From positions 6,197,338 through 6,261,337 of the forward strand of contig NC_088302.1 of the NCBI RefSeq assembly GCF_032854445.1: a stretch of 64,000 nt of DNA, given 5' to 3'. Positions 12,142-22,811 of this stretch are shown one piece after another. The translations under genes and the position numbers were made by a program. The notes beneath the pieces were generated by a model. That model was not told the origin of the DNA and ran no database searches. It saw only the letters and a list, made by a program, of their open reading frames with translations. The stretch is from Liolophura sinensis. Lineage: Eukaryota; Mollusca; Polyplacophora; Chitonida; Chitonidae. How positions within the stretch are numbered: position 1 is the stretch's first letter; each line of letters opens with the position of its first letter.

Positions 12142-12377
12142 TCATGAACTGCATACCTCAAGTGGTAAATTACTGGGCGGGCTACTGCGCTGCGGGGGGC
12201 TTGGCTACATGTTTGTATCTGGGCTATATGCAGACCTTCTTCCTCAAGTCATCTCATGCTATTGTCGTACTCATGGCGTTGGAAAGAGCTGTGGCAATCG
12301 TCTCCCCTTTTCGCCATCCTCGGATGTGGACAACAATGTCCACACTGGTGGCAATGGCGGTGGTCTTCGTTTACTCG
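12142..12377 (+). CDS. prostanoid receptor-like GPCR, exon 2 (TM2-TM4)
   Basis: It encodes residues 71-149. The acceptor is tttccaacAG|TC and the donor TCG|GTAAGA. Two leading bases complete the codon split with exon 1, and the exon ends in phase 0. It completes TM2 (MNCIPQVV), then gives TM3 (about 90-115) followed by ALERAVAIVSPF, the counterpart of the family's E/DRY region. E118-R119 are kept while Tyr is replaced by Ala. TM4 starts at about 134 (TTMSTLVAMAVVFVY). The exon also lies within a longer open frame starting at 11949, but the 193 bases before 12142 are intronic by the splice model. Confidence 0.87.
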
Positions 12378-13362
12378 GTAAGATTAAAGATCAGCACCCG
12401 CATTTATCGAGCAATTTATGTCTGATTGTTGCTGGTACATTTTTCTGGAGTAAAGATGCAGGGTACGCATTTTAAACTTCCAAGAGCAAAACATTTTAAT
12501 CGCAGGTGTGTTTGAATTTTTGGACTAATAGCGTCACATAAATATGGCCCCCCCCCCACCAGCCATAAAGAATATGACATACATATGACAGTTTGGTATT
12601 CACCAGTATTATTTTAAGGTAACACAAGGATTTTCTCGTAGCAGTAAACATCTAATGCACTGCACTAAAGACAAAGACACTGAGCAAACGTGGTCATGTC
12701 TGTAGTGTTTCGTCTGGGTGGTACTTGGGGAACGGGCCGTAGTCTAGGCGCTAAAGAGCATGTTACTTGCCCCTACTCCAGTTTCCGCCATTCATAAAAC
12801 TTACCGATCATATAGGATAAAAATACTTTAGTACTGTTATATACTTGAGTATACTTGAGTAATCAAATAATGAATGAATGGATATCACCTCTGTCTGAAT
12901 GCACATGTATATTAAATGCTTGAAGAGGTGCAAAAGTATTCTTGTATTAGGACAGAGTTCCATCTTCTGTGGAACTGCGCGCCGTACGTAATCTGAAACA
13001 GTTTTGTGCTTTACGTAAAACAGCTATGAAATAAAAGGTAAAGAGTGCAGAATTGAAGAGAGAAAGGGCTGTCTAGGGGGCGTGGTGCATGCTGAGGGTT
13101 GTTTCGTGTTTGAAGTTCTGACAATTTCTTTCTGCCCTTAATTGAAACCATAAATATCTGACACGTGCCTTCTTGTATGGGAGCTTTTGCTTATGGTTGT
13201 GGTGGAATCAGACTTTTCAACGAAAAACTGTAAGCGGCTAGGCGGTAGTACAAGAATATATGCTAAAGTACGCAATTCTATATGATAAGGCTATTAAATA
13301 GACCTCATCGGATACAATACAGAGCCTCTACCAACTTCCCTGCTTTTGATATTTTTTTTCAG
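12378..13362 (+). other. GPCR intron 2 (985 bp)
   Basis: The intron runs from GTAAGA to a strong polypyrimidine acceptor (attttttttcAG). It contains a C10 run near 12547 and ordinary AT-rich sequence, with no repeat or gene that I recognise. Confidence 0.8.
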
Positions 13363-13486
13363 AACATCATTGCGGCTTTGCCCTTTTTTGGAATCAACAA
13401 GTACGGGTACAGATCTTTCTGCTGGTTTACCTGGGACGATCCTTCACCGCTGGGCCGTGCATATGTCTACTACTATGTCACAGAAG
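13363..13486 (+). CDS. prostanoid receptor-like GPCR, exon 3 (TM4 end, ECL2, TM5 start)
   Basis: It encodes residues 150-190 and the first base of codon 191. The acceptor is ttttttttcAG|AAC and the donor GAAG|GTAACA, phase 1. It provides ALPFFGINKYGYRSFCWFTW. Prostanoid receptors have a similar LPxxGxGxY segment followed by a Trp-Cys-Phe motif in extracellular loop 2. Here the order is Cys169-Trp170-Phe171, so the motif is related but rearranged. Cys169 is the likely partner of the TM3 disulfide. TM5 begins at about 180. Confidence 0.85.
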
Positions 13487-14059
13487 GTAACAGCAAAGTA
13501 ACTTCTGCAATCCTCATTAAAGGCCACCATTTGTCAGGATTTCATTCAGTCGAAACAAAACAAAAATATGATAAAATATAATCAAAAATGACGCATGTAG
13601 TTTTGGATATTGTTTTCAGAAGTCTACCCAGCATGGCCTGCTTATTTTTTTAGTTTCCTTTCATTTATCTGCTGATCTAAAATAATGAACATACATATCT
13701 TTCTACGAAAGATGCTTCATAAAAGCATGGCCATCTTTGTAGTTAGATTCTTCGAGGTCGTTGAAAAAGCAAACTGTTCTGCTTAGAGCTCATTATTTCG
13801 GCCTTGGTATCGCTATTAATGTTTAGCAAAACACGAAAGCTCAAAGGTAATCTTTGATATATACCTAAAATCAACGCTTCTATCTTAGACATATGTCACT
13901 CGCTCCTTATAGTTCTTCTCTCGGCTAGCTGTCTCTCTTATGTCACGATTATACAGCAATAGGAGCAATTCTAGGTCTTTGACATCTAATAATCATGTAT
14001 TAAAATCACCGCATCCCCCACTAATTTTGATTAAACCATGGTGTAAGAGATAGCCTACA

Positions 14060-14775
14060 TTGCTACCATCGCAGCACTTATATGAACAGTTAGTAGTCAA
14101 CGTTAACTGTGAAAATGTGACAAGAATCACATTATCATAATGTGACTGGATCATCGTTACCTGTGTGACGATTTATCGCGTGTATTGTATGTCACACTGT
14201 CTTCGCTGTCCTGGTTTTATTCTCTACGCTGTAGCCTTTTTAATGGTGCTTGTGACTGGAGTTCAAAATCACTAATAATGTTTTACAATCCTTGCATTCT
14301 GATTACCCGGATTCTAAAATATAAGCGTCAAGTCCAACATTCATATACCATTCGTAGTCCGTAAAAGGCGTTCCAAGTCGATAATCGCAAGATCCATTTC
14401 CAAATCCAAAACAACGTTTAGCACTAGCTTCCAAAGACAAAGAAATTATACAAATAGGAAATAAAGCCGGTAACACACAAGAGAGAAGCGGTCATCAGTT
14501 TTCAATGATGCCGGGCAGACAATGAATATTCCAGGCATGAATTCCATATCAAAGTTCAAATTCGTAGTCCGTGAATGAGTTCCATGTCAAATAACAATTA
14601 AACAAGTATCTCAGTCGCGCTTTGATTGCAACTGTTCATAAAGGCATAATGCTGATGTAATGAGCATGGCTGCCATTCCGGCCCCTAGCCCCAGGTTAAA
14701 CGGTATTAGATACAGTTTGAAAATGACGAGCGTTACAGACCCTAACCGATCGGATTGTGATACAAAAGTAACGGA
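14060..14775 (+). repeat. dispersed repeat D, longest copy
   Basis: Positions about 14320-14775 match the reverse complement of 56340-56777 over roughly 430 bp. Shared blocks include cgtagtccgt, aaaacaacgtttagcacta, caaataggaaataaagcc, tcatcagttttcaatgatgc and gcgctttgattgcaactgtt. The part 14060-14240, with a tacgctgta block, loosely resembles 57835-58035, which precedes a second partial copy of the same body at 58070-58262. This suggests a longer composite unit. No protein domain or clear terminal inverted repeats were found. Confidence 0.75.
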
Positions 14776-14955
14776 CGATTACGTCTTTCCCGTTAATATG
14801 TAAAGATCTCATGCTACAAGAGGCGCCATCTATGATATTACACATGACATACAAGATAGACGGTTACACTGGGCGACCAGCTCCATCTATATTGTTAAAT
14901 ACCATGTACGTGATAGATATGTACATAGGGATAACAGCGCCGTCTATGTGGTTGA

Positions 14956-15620
14956 TCACAATGCACATCGCCAGAGATTCTGAACGCTCTGTCCATACCT
15001 GCCAACGAGAGTGTTGTACTCATTGTAAAATTTGAGAAACTTAGAGTGAAGGCGTTTGATGTAGTATCCTTGACAAACTAGTTTTTGAACTAGCAACTTG
15101 TGACGCAGATTAAAGTCATCACAATTAACGCAAGATCTGACAAATGCTACAAGGCAAGACACCTATACGCCATATGCAGGACCCTTTGGTATATTGCTAT
15201 CTAAATAAGGATAGTTTACAATATCAAAATTGAAATTGTCCCTTTTGTCGTAAAGGCGGCATGAAAGGAGACCTTGTTCGTCTTTGTATAAATATAGATC
15301 CAAATAAGATGTACCATCAGGACTATCTGTTGTCTCCTTTAAATCCAATAGAGGCGGATAGATTTCCTTCAACGCTTCAGCAATATGGGATTATTTAACG
15401 CTAGTAGATCATCAATATACCGCTTGGTAAATGAAAAGGATCGAGCTTTAACGATATTACTTTAAAGTAATTTCTGCATATAGTCGTATTCATATGAAAA
15501 CAGGTACAGGTCTGCCAAAAGAGGCGCACAATTGGTATCCATTGGAATACCCATGCACTGTTGGTAAATGGTATCTCCGAATTTCACGTAGAGGTTATTA
15601 ATGAGAAATTTAAGTAATTC
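14956..15620 (-). pseudogene. reverse transcriptase remnant (YIDD type, class uncertain)
   Basis: On the - strand the reading passes from about 15600 through GIPMDTNCAPLLADLYLFSY, an RT finger/palm segment, then RYIDDLLALNN with the catalytic Asp pair, then SYLDLYLYKDEQG, YDKRDNFNFDIVNYP and DSNIPKGPAYGV. It ends with a degraded RHKLLVQKLVCQGY segment. Several stops and frameshifts interrupt it. The pattern is that of RTs found in many invertebrate genomes, possibly related to Penelope-like elements, but I cannot assign the class. It is antisense to the GPCR gene inside intron 3. Confidence 0.7.
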
Positions 15621-16164
15621 AATAAATAATGTAACATCCCATGAGTGGTAACCTTCTTAAAGAGTAGAAATAAAGAAAGCCTTATTGCTTCTGACGTTAA
15701 TGTAACGGTGACCAGTGTATCAGAGTACCAACACCCTGATTTGTGAGAATGGTTGAATTACAGATTTTGATCGAGATGTTCAATCCATACAGACTGTGTT
15801 ACAAATTTCAACAACTTGTAAAAATAAAAGGCTTAACTAGTTTTAAAAACCGGCAAATATTTCATGTTTTGAGTGCTTCTATCAACACCAGAACATATAC
15901 ATCAATAAGTAGCACGTCCGATGTGCACTGAGTAAACCATCAAATTTTGGTAAGTAACTTACGAACCCAGCGACAAAGCTGATCTTAACTGGACCACATA
16001 GGTTTATTGTCACGCTGACTTAACGACAGTGGGTTTAATATTTACATCCTGCACTATCTTTACTTGAATATCAACATGCCGAAGGATCCTGACCATGGCG
16101 TGTACATACTTCGCCTTGTAAAATTTGTTATGCCTTATGTATAGTGTGACAATGCCATTCAACG

Positions 16165-16287
16165 TAGCATTCGCCGGGCTTTTCCCGGTTTCCTACCACT
16201 ATATTGCTCGCCGCCCTCGTATAAATGAAATACTCTTGATTACGGTGAAAAACACCAATGAAATAAATAAATAAATAAATAAATCAA
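16165..16287 (+). repeat. SINE-A 3' half
   Basis: It contains cgccgggcttttcccggttt, a cgccctcgtataaatgaaat block, acggtgaaaaacaccaatg and a tail of (AAAT) repeats to 16285. It is 5' truncated. Confidence 0.85.
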
Positions 16288-18071
16288 CGAAACAAGTTAT
16301 TACTGCAAGCAGAAATAGTGTGTCAAGCATATTCCATCAATCGGCTTTAGTCCTATTTTTTTTTAAATCCTTAGGCCTTTCGGTCATTACTGAATCGTGT
16401 TGATTGCTTCTCTTTCCAAGAATATAAGTAACCCCTAAATTTACCTTATCTTTGTGGTTTGTGTCATAAAATGTTTTCAAAATTTGATGATTGACATGGA
16501 CCATGGTTAAATGTTGACGGCTGGTATACGAATCTCTGTTTCGCGACGCCTAGTAACGACACTTTGCCACGGTCCAACCAAAAGCCTTAACCACTAATCA
16601 ACATCACAGCCCCGGGAACAATGTCTACGATTCCACTCGGAGGCTGGATTTGAACAAACGCCTGAACAAAGGAGAAGCATTCTAGCAGCTTACCACATGT
16701 ACTAATGGAATACCTTTTTCCGTTTAATGGCGACTCCATTACAAGCCGGGTTGAGCATTGTTCTCGTGTAATACATGAGTATTTAGTTACCAGATTTCTG
16801 TCCAATGTTCACATCAAAGACAGGAATCAACAATAGACCTCCCGTCCTTATTACTTCAGGCATGGGAGGTTTCCCATTCACTGGAGGTATAAACTACATC
16901 GCCTTCACACTAAATTCATGTACATATGTTTGAAATGTAGGATGTGTGTATCCATCTGCTGATGAGCATATCACTGTATTCATATTCCTCTTTGTTGTGC
17001 CTTAGTTACGTTATTATTTATTCCACGCATGTTTTGTGTCGAAACTGAATGCTAGGTTGCATCTGAAACAATAGCGCGGACATCTGCCTCGTCGTTCATC
17101 TCAAATCAGTATCTTCAGTCAGTGTCACGAAGCAATCTTAGACTTAATTCAAAATTTCAAATCACTTTAAAATTGATATTTCTCATGTAACAGGGTCAAA
17201 ATATTGGTTAACTTGGTAAGTCACTACAGGACAAATTTCAACTAAATGGCGGAAGCAATCATGCTAAGTTTAATGATTGAAATTTTTACTTAAGTCGAAG
17301 ATCGTTTAGTCATCCCGGGGTCAGGCACTATACTTTCTTCCATCCTTGGAGCAACACAAACTTCTTGAGAACGGAAGTTAAACGCCAGACAAAATGAATA
17401 AAAACAGGTATACTGGAAGTATTCCTTTAGCACGTCCTCTACCGGCTGGACTCGTATGAGTAATTGTATGCCAAAACTCACAACAGAACGAAAAACGTTT
17501 GTTGGAACGGGAAAACTCGATATGGTTTCATTTCATTAACCTTTATGAAAATGAAAAGATTCAGGAAAGCTATCAACTTCGAAAACAAGATAAAAGAGGT
17601 CAACTTATATTCGAAAGAGGTCAACTTATTCTAAATACACAAAACGGCCCAAAAACTCTTCTGTGATGATCTTCTTCGTTAAATTTATTATATTTAAGGT
17701 ATATACCAACAAGAACCACGTGTTAAAGTAGGTTCGTACATGTAGGAATGATTAGTGAAAGACTACACGGACAAGCGCAAGCCTACATGCCCCTCCTGTA
17801 ATGGTACATAACTAATAAATCATTGATGTGATGTTTTGTCCGTAATACCCTATGGTTTATGGTTACTTATGTGAAGCAAATAATTCGCACAAAGCAATTT
17901 GAAAACTTATTGCTACTGTGTTTAACCATTAACAGGTATTTGTAATCTGAGTATGATGGATTAACCACGTATTACAGATACAGGGAGGTCTATGATTCTA
18001 ACCATTCTTTCTTTTGAACTGTCAAAGGTCCTCTTCATAAAATTCTGACTTTCTTTCATTCCTCAAATCAG

Positions 18072-18244
18072 GCTTCATCCTCACCTCAGTCATGGTTGTC
18101 TGCAATATTGCTGTCATCAGAGAGCTTCTGCGCATGCGCTATGCTCGAGAAAGAATGGGAAGATCTTCCTTGGTGAAGCCAGAATTCATAGCGCTGATGA
18201 TTAGCATATCGGTTCTCTTTATCATCTGTACTACTCCCCTAATG
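18072..18244 (+). CDS. prostanoid receptor-like GPCR, exon 4 (TM5-TM6)
   Basis: It encodes residues 191 (completed) to 248. The acceptor is caaatcAG|GC and the donor ATG|GTAGGT, phase 0. It gives TM5 (FILTSVMVVCNIAVI), a basic third intracellular loop (RELLRMRYARERMGR), and TM6 (EFIALMISISVLFIICTTPLM). The CTTP sequence, with Pro246, is the equivalent of the class A CWxP kink. The loop is short, which fits receptors coupling through compact ICL3 regions. Both exon junctions keep the frame without a stop. Confidence 0.86.
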
Positions 18245-18429
18245 GTAGGTACAATACAACTTCTTTTACATATTATCTCGCCGGCAGGCCGAGCTTAAAG
18301 GCTCATGCGGATAGTCTACACCAGCTATTAATCAAGACTACTTCAGTTTCATACCAAGCACCCAATGATTCGGTCGCTTCGTCACTCGGGTGAATTTACG
18401 TGAGGAGGATTTTTACTTCCTTCCATTCT

Positions 18430-18712
18430 GAAACCTGGCATCTGTCATATGATGGAGAGACCTGGCTGCTGTCATATGAATGAAAAACCTCTATGTTGTC
18501 ATATGAATGAAAGACCTGGCTGCTGCCATATGAATGAAAACCTGGATGTTGCCATATGCATGAAAACCCTGGCTGCTGCCATATGAGTGAAAAACCTGGA
18601 TGTTGTCATATGAATGAAAGACCTGGCTGCTGCCATATGAATGAAAAACCTAGATGTTGCCATATGCATGAAAACCCTGGCTGCTGCCATATGAATGAAA
18701 AACCTGGATGGC
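18430..18712 (+). repeat. ~29-30-bp CATATG minisatellite with alternating units
   Basis: Nine to ten units of ~29 bp. Units of two kinds alternate: one with cctggctgctgccatatgaa and one with cctggatgttgYcatatgMa, each followed by tgaaaaa or tgaaaga. Two adjacent units form a ~59-bp higher-order unit, and a ~117-bp pattern (18520-18636 versus 18637-18710) is also visible. The reverse strand happens to be open over 95 residues because unit length is near a multiple of three; I do not regard it as a gene. Confidence 0.85.
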
Positions 18713-19101
18713 AGATAGGGTGAAGTTAGCTGCTGGGATGCAGTTAGTAGTTGGGATGAAGTTTGTAGTTCAGGTGAAGTTGGCAAGAGGGATGAAATTG
18801 GAAGGTCGCATATAGCTGGCTTTCAGACTGAAGTTAGCGGGCCGGGTGAAATTGGCATATGCCGTGCAGGTGGTAAATTAGGTCAAAATGGCTTTGTACA
18901 GGTTCAAGTACTGTCGAAGTTAAACGGTAAAAAATCATATTAAAGGTTGGAACATGGACAATCACATATTGTACACAGGAAACTTTTATAATCACGGACG
19001 ACGTATATTTACAAAGAAAGCGCCCTTTTTATTTTCGCAGTTGTAGCAGGCTGTACCAAATTGAACACTATTTTAAAAGCACTTCCTCTCATTAACTTCT
19101 G

Positions 19102-19360
19102 GGGGCCTCCGTGGCTCAGTCGGTTAGCGAGCTAGCGCAGCGTAATGACCCAGAAGCCTCTCACCAAGTTCAAGTCCAGCTCATGCTGGCTTCCTCTCCG
19201 GCCGTAAGTGGGAAGGTCTGCCAGCAACCTGCGGATGGTCGTGGGTTTCCCCCGGGCTCTGCCCGGTTTCCTCCCACCATAATGTTGGCCGCCGTCGTAT
19301 AAGTGAAATATTCCTGAGTACGGCGTAAAACACCAATCAAATAAATAAATAAATAAATAA
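19102..19360 (+). repeat. SINE-A, full-length reference copy
   Basis: tRNA-derived SINE of 259 bp. The head has an A-box-like tggctcagtcgg and a B-box-like gttcaagtcc, spaced as in a tRNA gene. The middle has gcaacctgcggatggtcgtg and the gcccgg block. The 3' module is gtataagtgaaatattcctg then agtacggcgtaaaacaccaa, and the tail is (AAAT)n. It is flanked by the 11-bp direct repeat attaacttctg (19091-19101 and 19361-19371). About a dozen partial copies in the window belong to this family. Polymerase III transcription is inferred from the boxes. Confidence 0.95.
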
Positions 19361-19474
19361 ATTAACTTCTGTGGTTACTAGTGAATCACATAACAGGGGC
19401 ATTGGTCGGAATAGGACTGAAAAACTAATAACTAAGATGTACAACCCCAAGCATAAGCATAACAGCGGTTGTAT

Positions 19475-19600
19475 GTGGTAACGTCTGCAGCAACCTGCGG
19501 ATGGCTCTGTCCGGTTTTATCCAACCATAATGCTGGTCGCCTTCGTATAAGTGAGTTCTTGAGTGCGGCGTAAAACACCAATCCAAAAAATCAAATAAAC
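19475..19600 (+). repeat. SINE-A 3' half, degenerate
   Basis: It carries cagcaacctgcggatggc, ctgtccggttttatccaacc, a ccttcgtataagtgag block, gtgcggcgtaaaacaccaat and a short A-rich tail. Small internal deletions are visible. Confidence 0.85.
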
Positions 19601-19643
19601 ATAACAACATTGATCTTGGTACTTTTCTTTTAATGTTTTTCAG

Positions 19644-19922
19644 ATTCGCATGCTTTCTGTTCAGATGGGTTTTGGATTGTCTGCAGAGTGGGATTTCCTG
19701 GCTATGCGGTTCTTCATCACTAACTCGGCTATCAATTCTCATTTGTATTGGGTTCTTAGGATAGTAGTGGGTAAAAATCTTTTGACAAGAGCGATGGCTG
19801 CACTACGCTCCCTGATACGACGCGGTTCTGCTATCGTTACGCCGGTCGTGGAAAGCGAAGTTGGTGTCGAGAAATCTGCAACGACGGCCATACCACAAGT
19901 CCGCAACGACAGCGTCTTCTAG
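19644..19922 (+). CDS. prostanoid receptor-like GPCR, exon 5 (TM7, C tail, stop)
   Basis: It encodes residues 249-340 and a TAG stop at 19920-19922. TM7 is EWDFLAMRFFITNSAINSHLYWVL. Arg270 followed four residues later by Asn275, then a five-residue motif ending in Tyr283, matches the spacing of the prostanoid-receptor TM7 signature (Arg7.40 ... Asp-Pro-Trp-x-Tyr). Here that motif reads Asn279-Ser-His-Leu-Tyr283, so the TM7 proline is absent. The cytoplasmic tail (about 50 residues) has a basic cluster, LRSLIRRGS, a plausible kinase or G-protein contact site. No polyadenylation signal lies close by; the nearest AATAAA I noticed is at 20926-20931. Confidence 0.87.
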   Translation: MRMLSVQMGFGLSAEWDFLAMRFFITNSAINSHLYWVLRIVVGKNLLTRAMAALRSLIRRGSAIVTPVVESEVGVEKSATTAIPQVRNDSVF

Positions 19923-20597
19923 ACGTTACGCGAGCCGCGAAAGCAAAATGTCCACTAACAAGTCTCAAATGATTAAAACGAATCTGGCCGGCAATTACAG
20001 TGTCTTGTAGAGGTTACGTAAAAATGAAAGGGAAATGTGCGCTTATAAATTTGCAAGGATTGGAAAGTGTCAAGCCGGCAGTGACAAAAAACATTGAAAA
20101 AAAGGGAAAATGAATTAGCCTGCTTTGGAGGCGTCAATGCCTTACAACTTGGTTGCGGTAGAGCCCAAATTGGGAAATGTAAAATCTGCCTCAAAAAATT
20201 AAAAAAAAATTGCAATATTTTTACCATATCTCTCTTCCTTTTCCTTAAAACCATATTCTTGGTTTTATATTACCTTTTCATATATCCGTCAACGATATGT
20301 GGTGTTTTGTTTGGTATCAAGTCGTGTAAAAGGTAATGAGACCATATTATTAGTTGGGATTGGGTACCGGTTCCAAAGTGAGTTGTGTCCGCACGAGGAA
20401 TAATCATACCATCTGTGGCCTAGACATATCGTTTGGCTTTCATCGCAATGGTGGCCATATGGTGCTTCTTTTGTGCGTATAATGATATGCTTTAAACCAT
20501 CATGTCATGTCGCAGTGTACTCTGACATGGCTACTTTAGGATCACTGTCATGCCAAGGTTGGTGTCATCTACGCTTAATTATGTCTTTCGCCTGAGG

Positions 20598-20717
20598 TTG
20601 AGGTGTTTAATTGCGGTTATACACCTCGTAAGCGGTTACATAATAGACCGAGGACTTTATCCCAACGTTATATTACCGCTTAACAGGTGAATAAACCAGG
20701 TGAATCAAACACCTCAA
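20598..20717. repeat. small inverted-repeat (MITE-like) element
   Basis: The ends are ttgaggtgtttaatt (20598-20612) and aatcaaacacctcaa (20703-20717), inverted repeats of 15 bp with one mismatch. Inside are partly complementary arms (tacacctcgtaagcgg and accgcttaacaggtg), so the 120-bp unit can fold nearly end to end. The flanks ttcgcctgagg and its counterpart also pair partly. No target duplication is certain. Confidence 0.5.
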
Positions 20718-22479
20718 GCGAACTGCGATAAGCTACTTACATAATGACACTAGAGTTCGACCGCGAGTGCTTTATTTTACGCATTGTCCAGTTTCGACAG
20801 ACAGTTATTAAGACATGCATTTGCATGAGAAATAATCTCGATTTTCAGGTAGTTTGTTTTGGTCAGATATGTACAGTAATGATGCATGTAAGGCGACACC
20901 AAATTCAAAACTTTTATTCCATCTAAATAAATTGGTACTATTCATGCCGATTAGAAGTCTAGTAGAAAAGCACGCACTCCGAAGCTATCAGTTTAGATCG
21001 GGCCCCAAGTAAAATTATGATTAAGATATCTGGACTTTGTGCCAGTATGTCAAATACCTTGTTCTGACGGGTCAGTACCGGCAAAGAGTGCTTTCTGGAT
21101 GCATACTTTATTTTGTGGTTGTCTTGGAAATAAATCTTTCAAATCTCGTAATTCCATACACGTACTTCCATATATTGTCTTCATGAAAGTTCCAGCTATT
21201 CAGCATTGGAAACCCAATCTCCACACGACTGGCTAACCTTTCATTGCTCAGCATGTGCCTCGTTACGACTATGGGGCCATGTGTTATACCTACGCGCACA
21301 TTCGCTGTCCATTGTACTCCAGATACATTCCAAATAAGCCCATCAACAGCATTTAACATCTGCATATTTTCCAGGCAATGGACATGTGGGGTCGTCTGAA
21401 ACACTGATGGCTTTACAGAAGGTTCGTAACAATAATTGGCTTCGGCGGTTAGTCGAACCGTTTACACCAGAGTGCCTGGAGAAGTATCTGATCATACAAC
21501 GCCGGTACAAAGGAAATAACCCTTGATTAGAACATGCTGAGAACAGCAATTCAAGTCTAGTGCGATGGTTACCATGGTTTGTATTACCTTGTGTTGTTGC
21601 AGCTCGTGTGCTGCATGACGCTAGTTACCTGTCCATATTGAACGTTTTGTGGTCTTTCGGCTCTGAAATAAAAAATAATCTATTATAGTCCCAAAACTCG
21701 TTTTAAGTCTATAAGAGAATAGTATAATTTGACACTCCACCAAGACTGTTTAATACTTGATATATTCATACAATGGGACATCCTGAGATGGTAAGCAGTT
21801 TCCGAAATGCTGCTTTCAAACGTATTCTTTTAGTGGCCAAGAATGGCGCACAATTAGTACATGAATGTTGAATAACACATGGTAAAAGAACATCGCTGAA
21901 GATTAACAACAAAAAATAAATACTATTGTAGATGAATTTGATGTTGTTATTATCCTGCTCCACTTGCGTCGTTACATGCAAGCGTATCTTGCTTGTCTTT
22001 GAACTTTCGACCTGTAGTCGACTTGTTGGTTCACTCCCACACTTGGACATTAAATTCACCTGGCTCAACTATTTTTCCAGACCCTTAGTGATTTTAGATG
22101 TATGCCTTCGAGAAAGCCCGAAGGGCCTTTTAGTTGTTTGAACATGTACATGGCGTTCGTTAGAGATTGGTTACCCTTTGCCTACTCGGCGAACTCACTG
22201 TGGTGCGGTTGAAACTATCATATGTCGTTAGGTCCGTAAATTACTAGTGCCAAAAGCCTGAGCTTTACATCGACATTTCGGTTTCCGTTTCCTTGCCGTT
22301 AACCTCAGTCGAACGAGTAAAATTTTCAATATGGTCTTTAACACCATTCAATCGATCGATCAATAAATCATTGAGCAATTAGTGGTGATAAAGAAAGTAG
22401 ATGGTATTTCTTGCCTTTATCGTTCTTGAGAGACAGCATATCCCTCTTCCCATTTACGATTCACACATCTATACATATT

Positions 22480-22532
22480 TATTCTTGAGTACGGCGTAAA
22501 ACACCAGTCAAATAAGTAAATAAATAAATCTA
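22480..22532 (+). repeat. SINE-A 3' tail fragment
   Basis: The sequence tattcttgagtacggcgtaa, then aacaccagtcaaataagtaa and an (AAAT)n tail. Only the last ~50 bp of SINE-A are present. Confidence 0.85.
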
Positions 22533-22811
22533 TACATATCACGAAGCGGGTGAAATGTACAGCTGCAATCAAGTTTTCCTTCTGACTGTGTTTAAATTGG
22601 TGTCATTAGCGCAAAACCCTTTTTTGAAATATACTAGTATTTCACAGTGAGACACACTTCTCATGAAATTATTCAGACAGCTAGTCTACAAACCAGAAGA
22701 ATGGGTTATGCGGTGTGAGTATATTCAAATGAATTTTTCGCCTACAAAAAGGTGTTGGACATAATTTACTTTTGTAAGTTTTGTATTTTACATGTTACTC
22801 AGCAGTCTTTT

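Larger units (their letters stand above)
13487..18071 (+). other. GPCR intron 3 (4.6 kb)
   Basis: It holds dispersed repeat D, a decayed RT on the - strand and a SINE-A fragment, listed separately. The remainder (15.7-18.0 kb outside the SINE) shows no supportable gene. Confidence 0.78.
18245..19643 (+). other. GPCR intron 4 (1.4 kb)
   Basis: It runs from GTAGGT to gtttttcAG. A CATATG-rich minisatellite and two SINE-A copies fill much of it. The second SINE ends only about 45 bp before the exon 5 acceptor. Confidence 0.8.

Noticed and set aside
18499-18786. 95-residue repetitive frame on the - strand with FIHMAAAR-type units
   Set aside because: It is produced by the CATATG minisatellite in GPCR intron 4.
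19102-19180. possible tRNA gene
   Set aside because: A and B boxes are present but the sequence cannot form a full cloverleaf, and it is the head of a SINE with target duplications.
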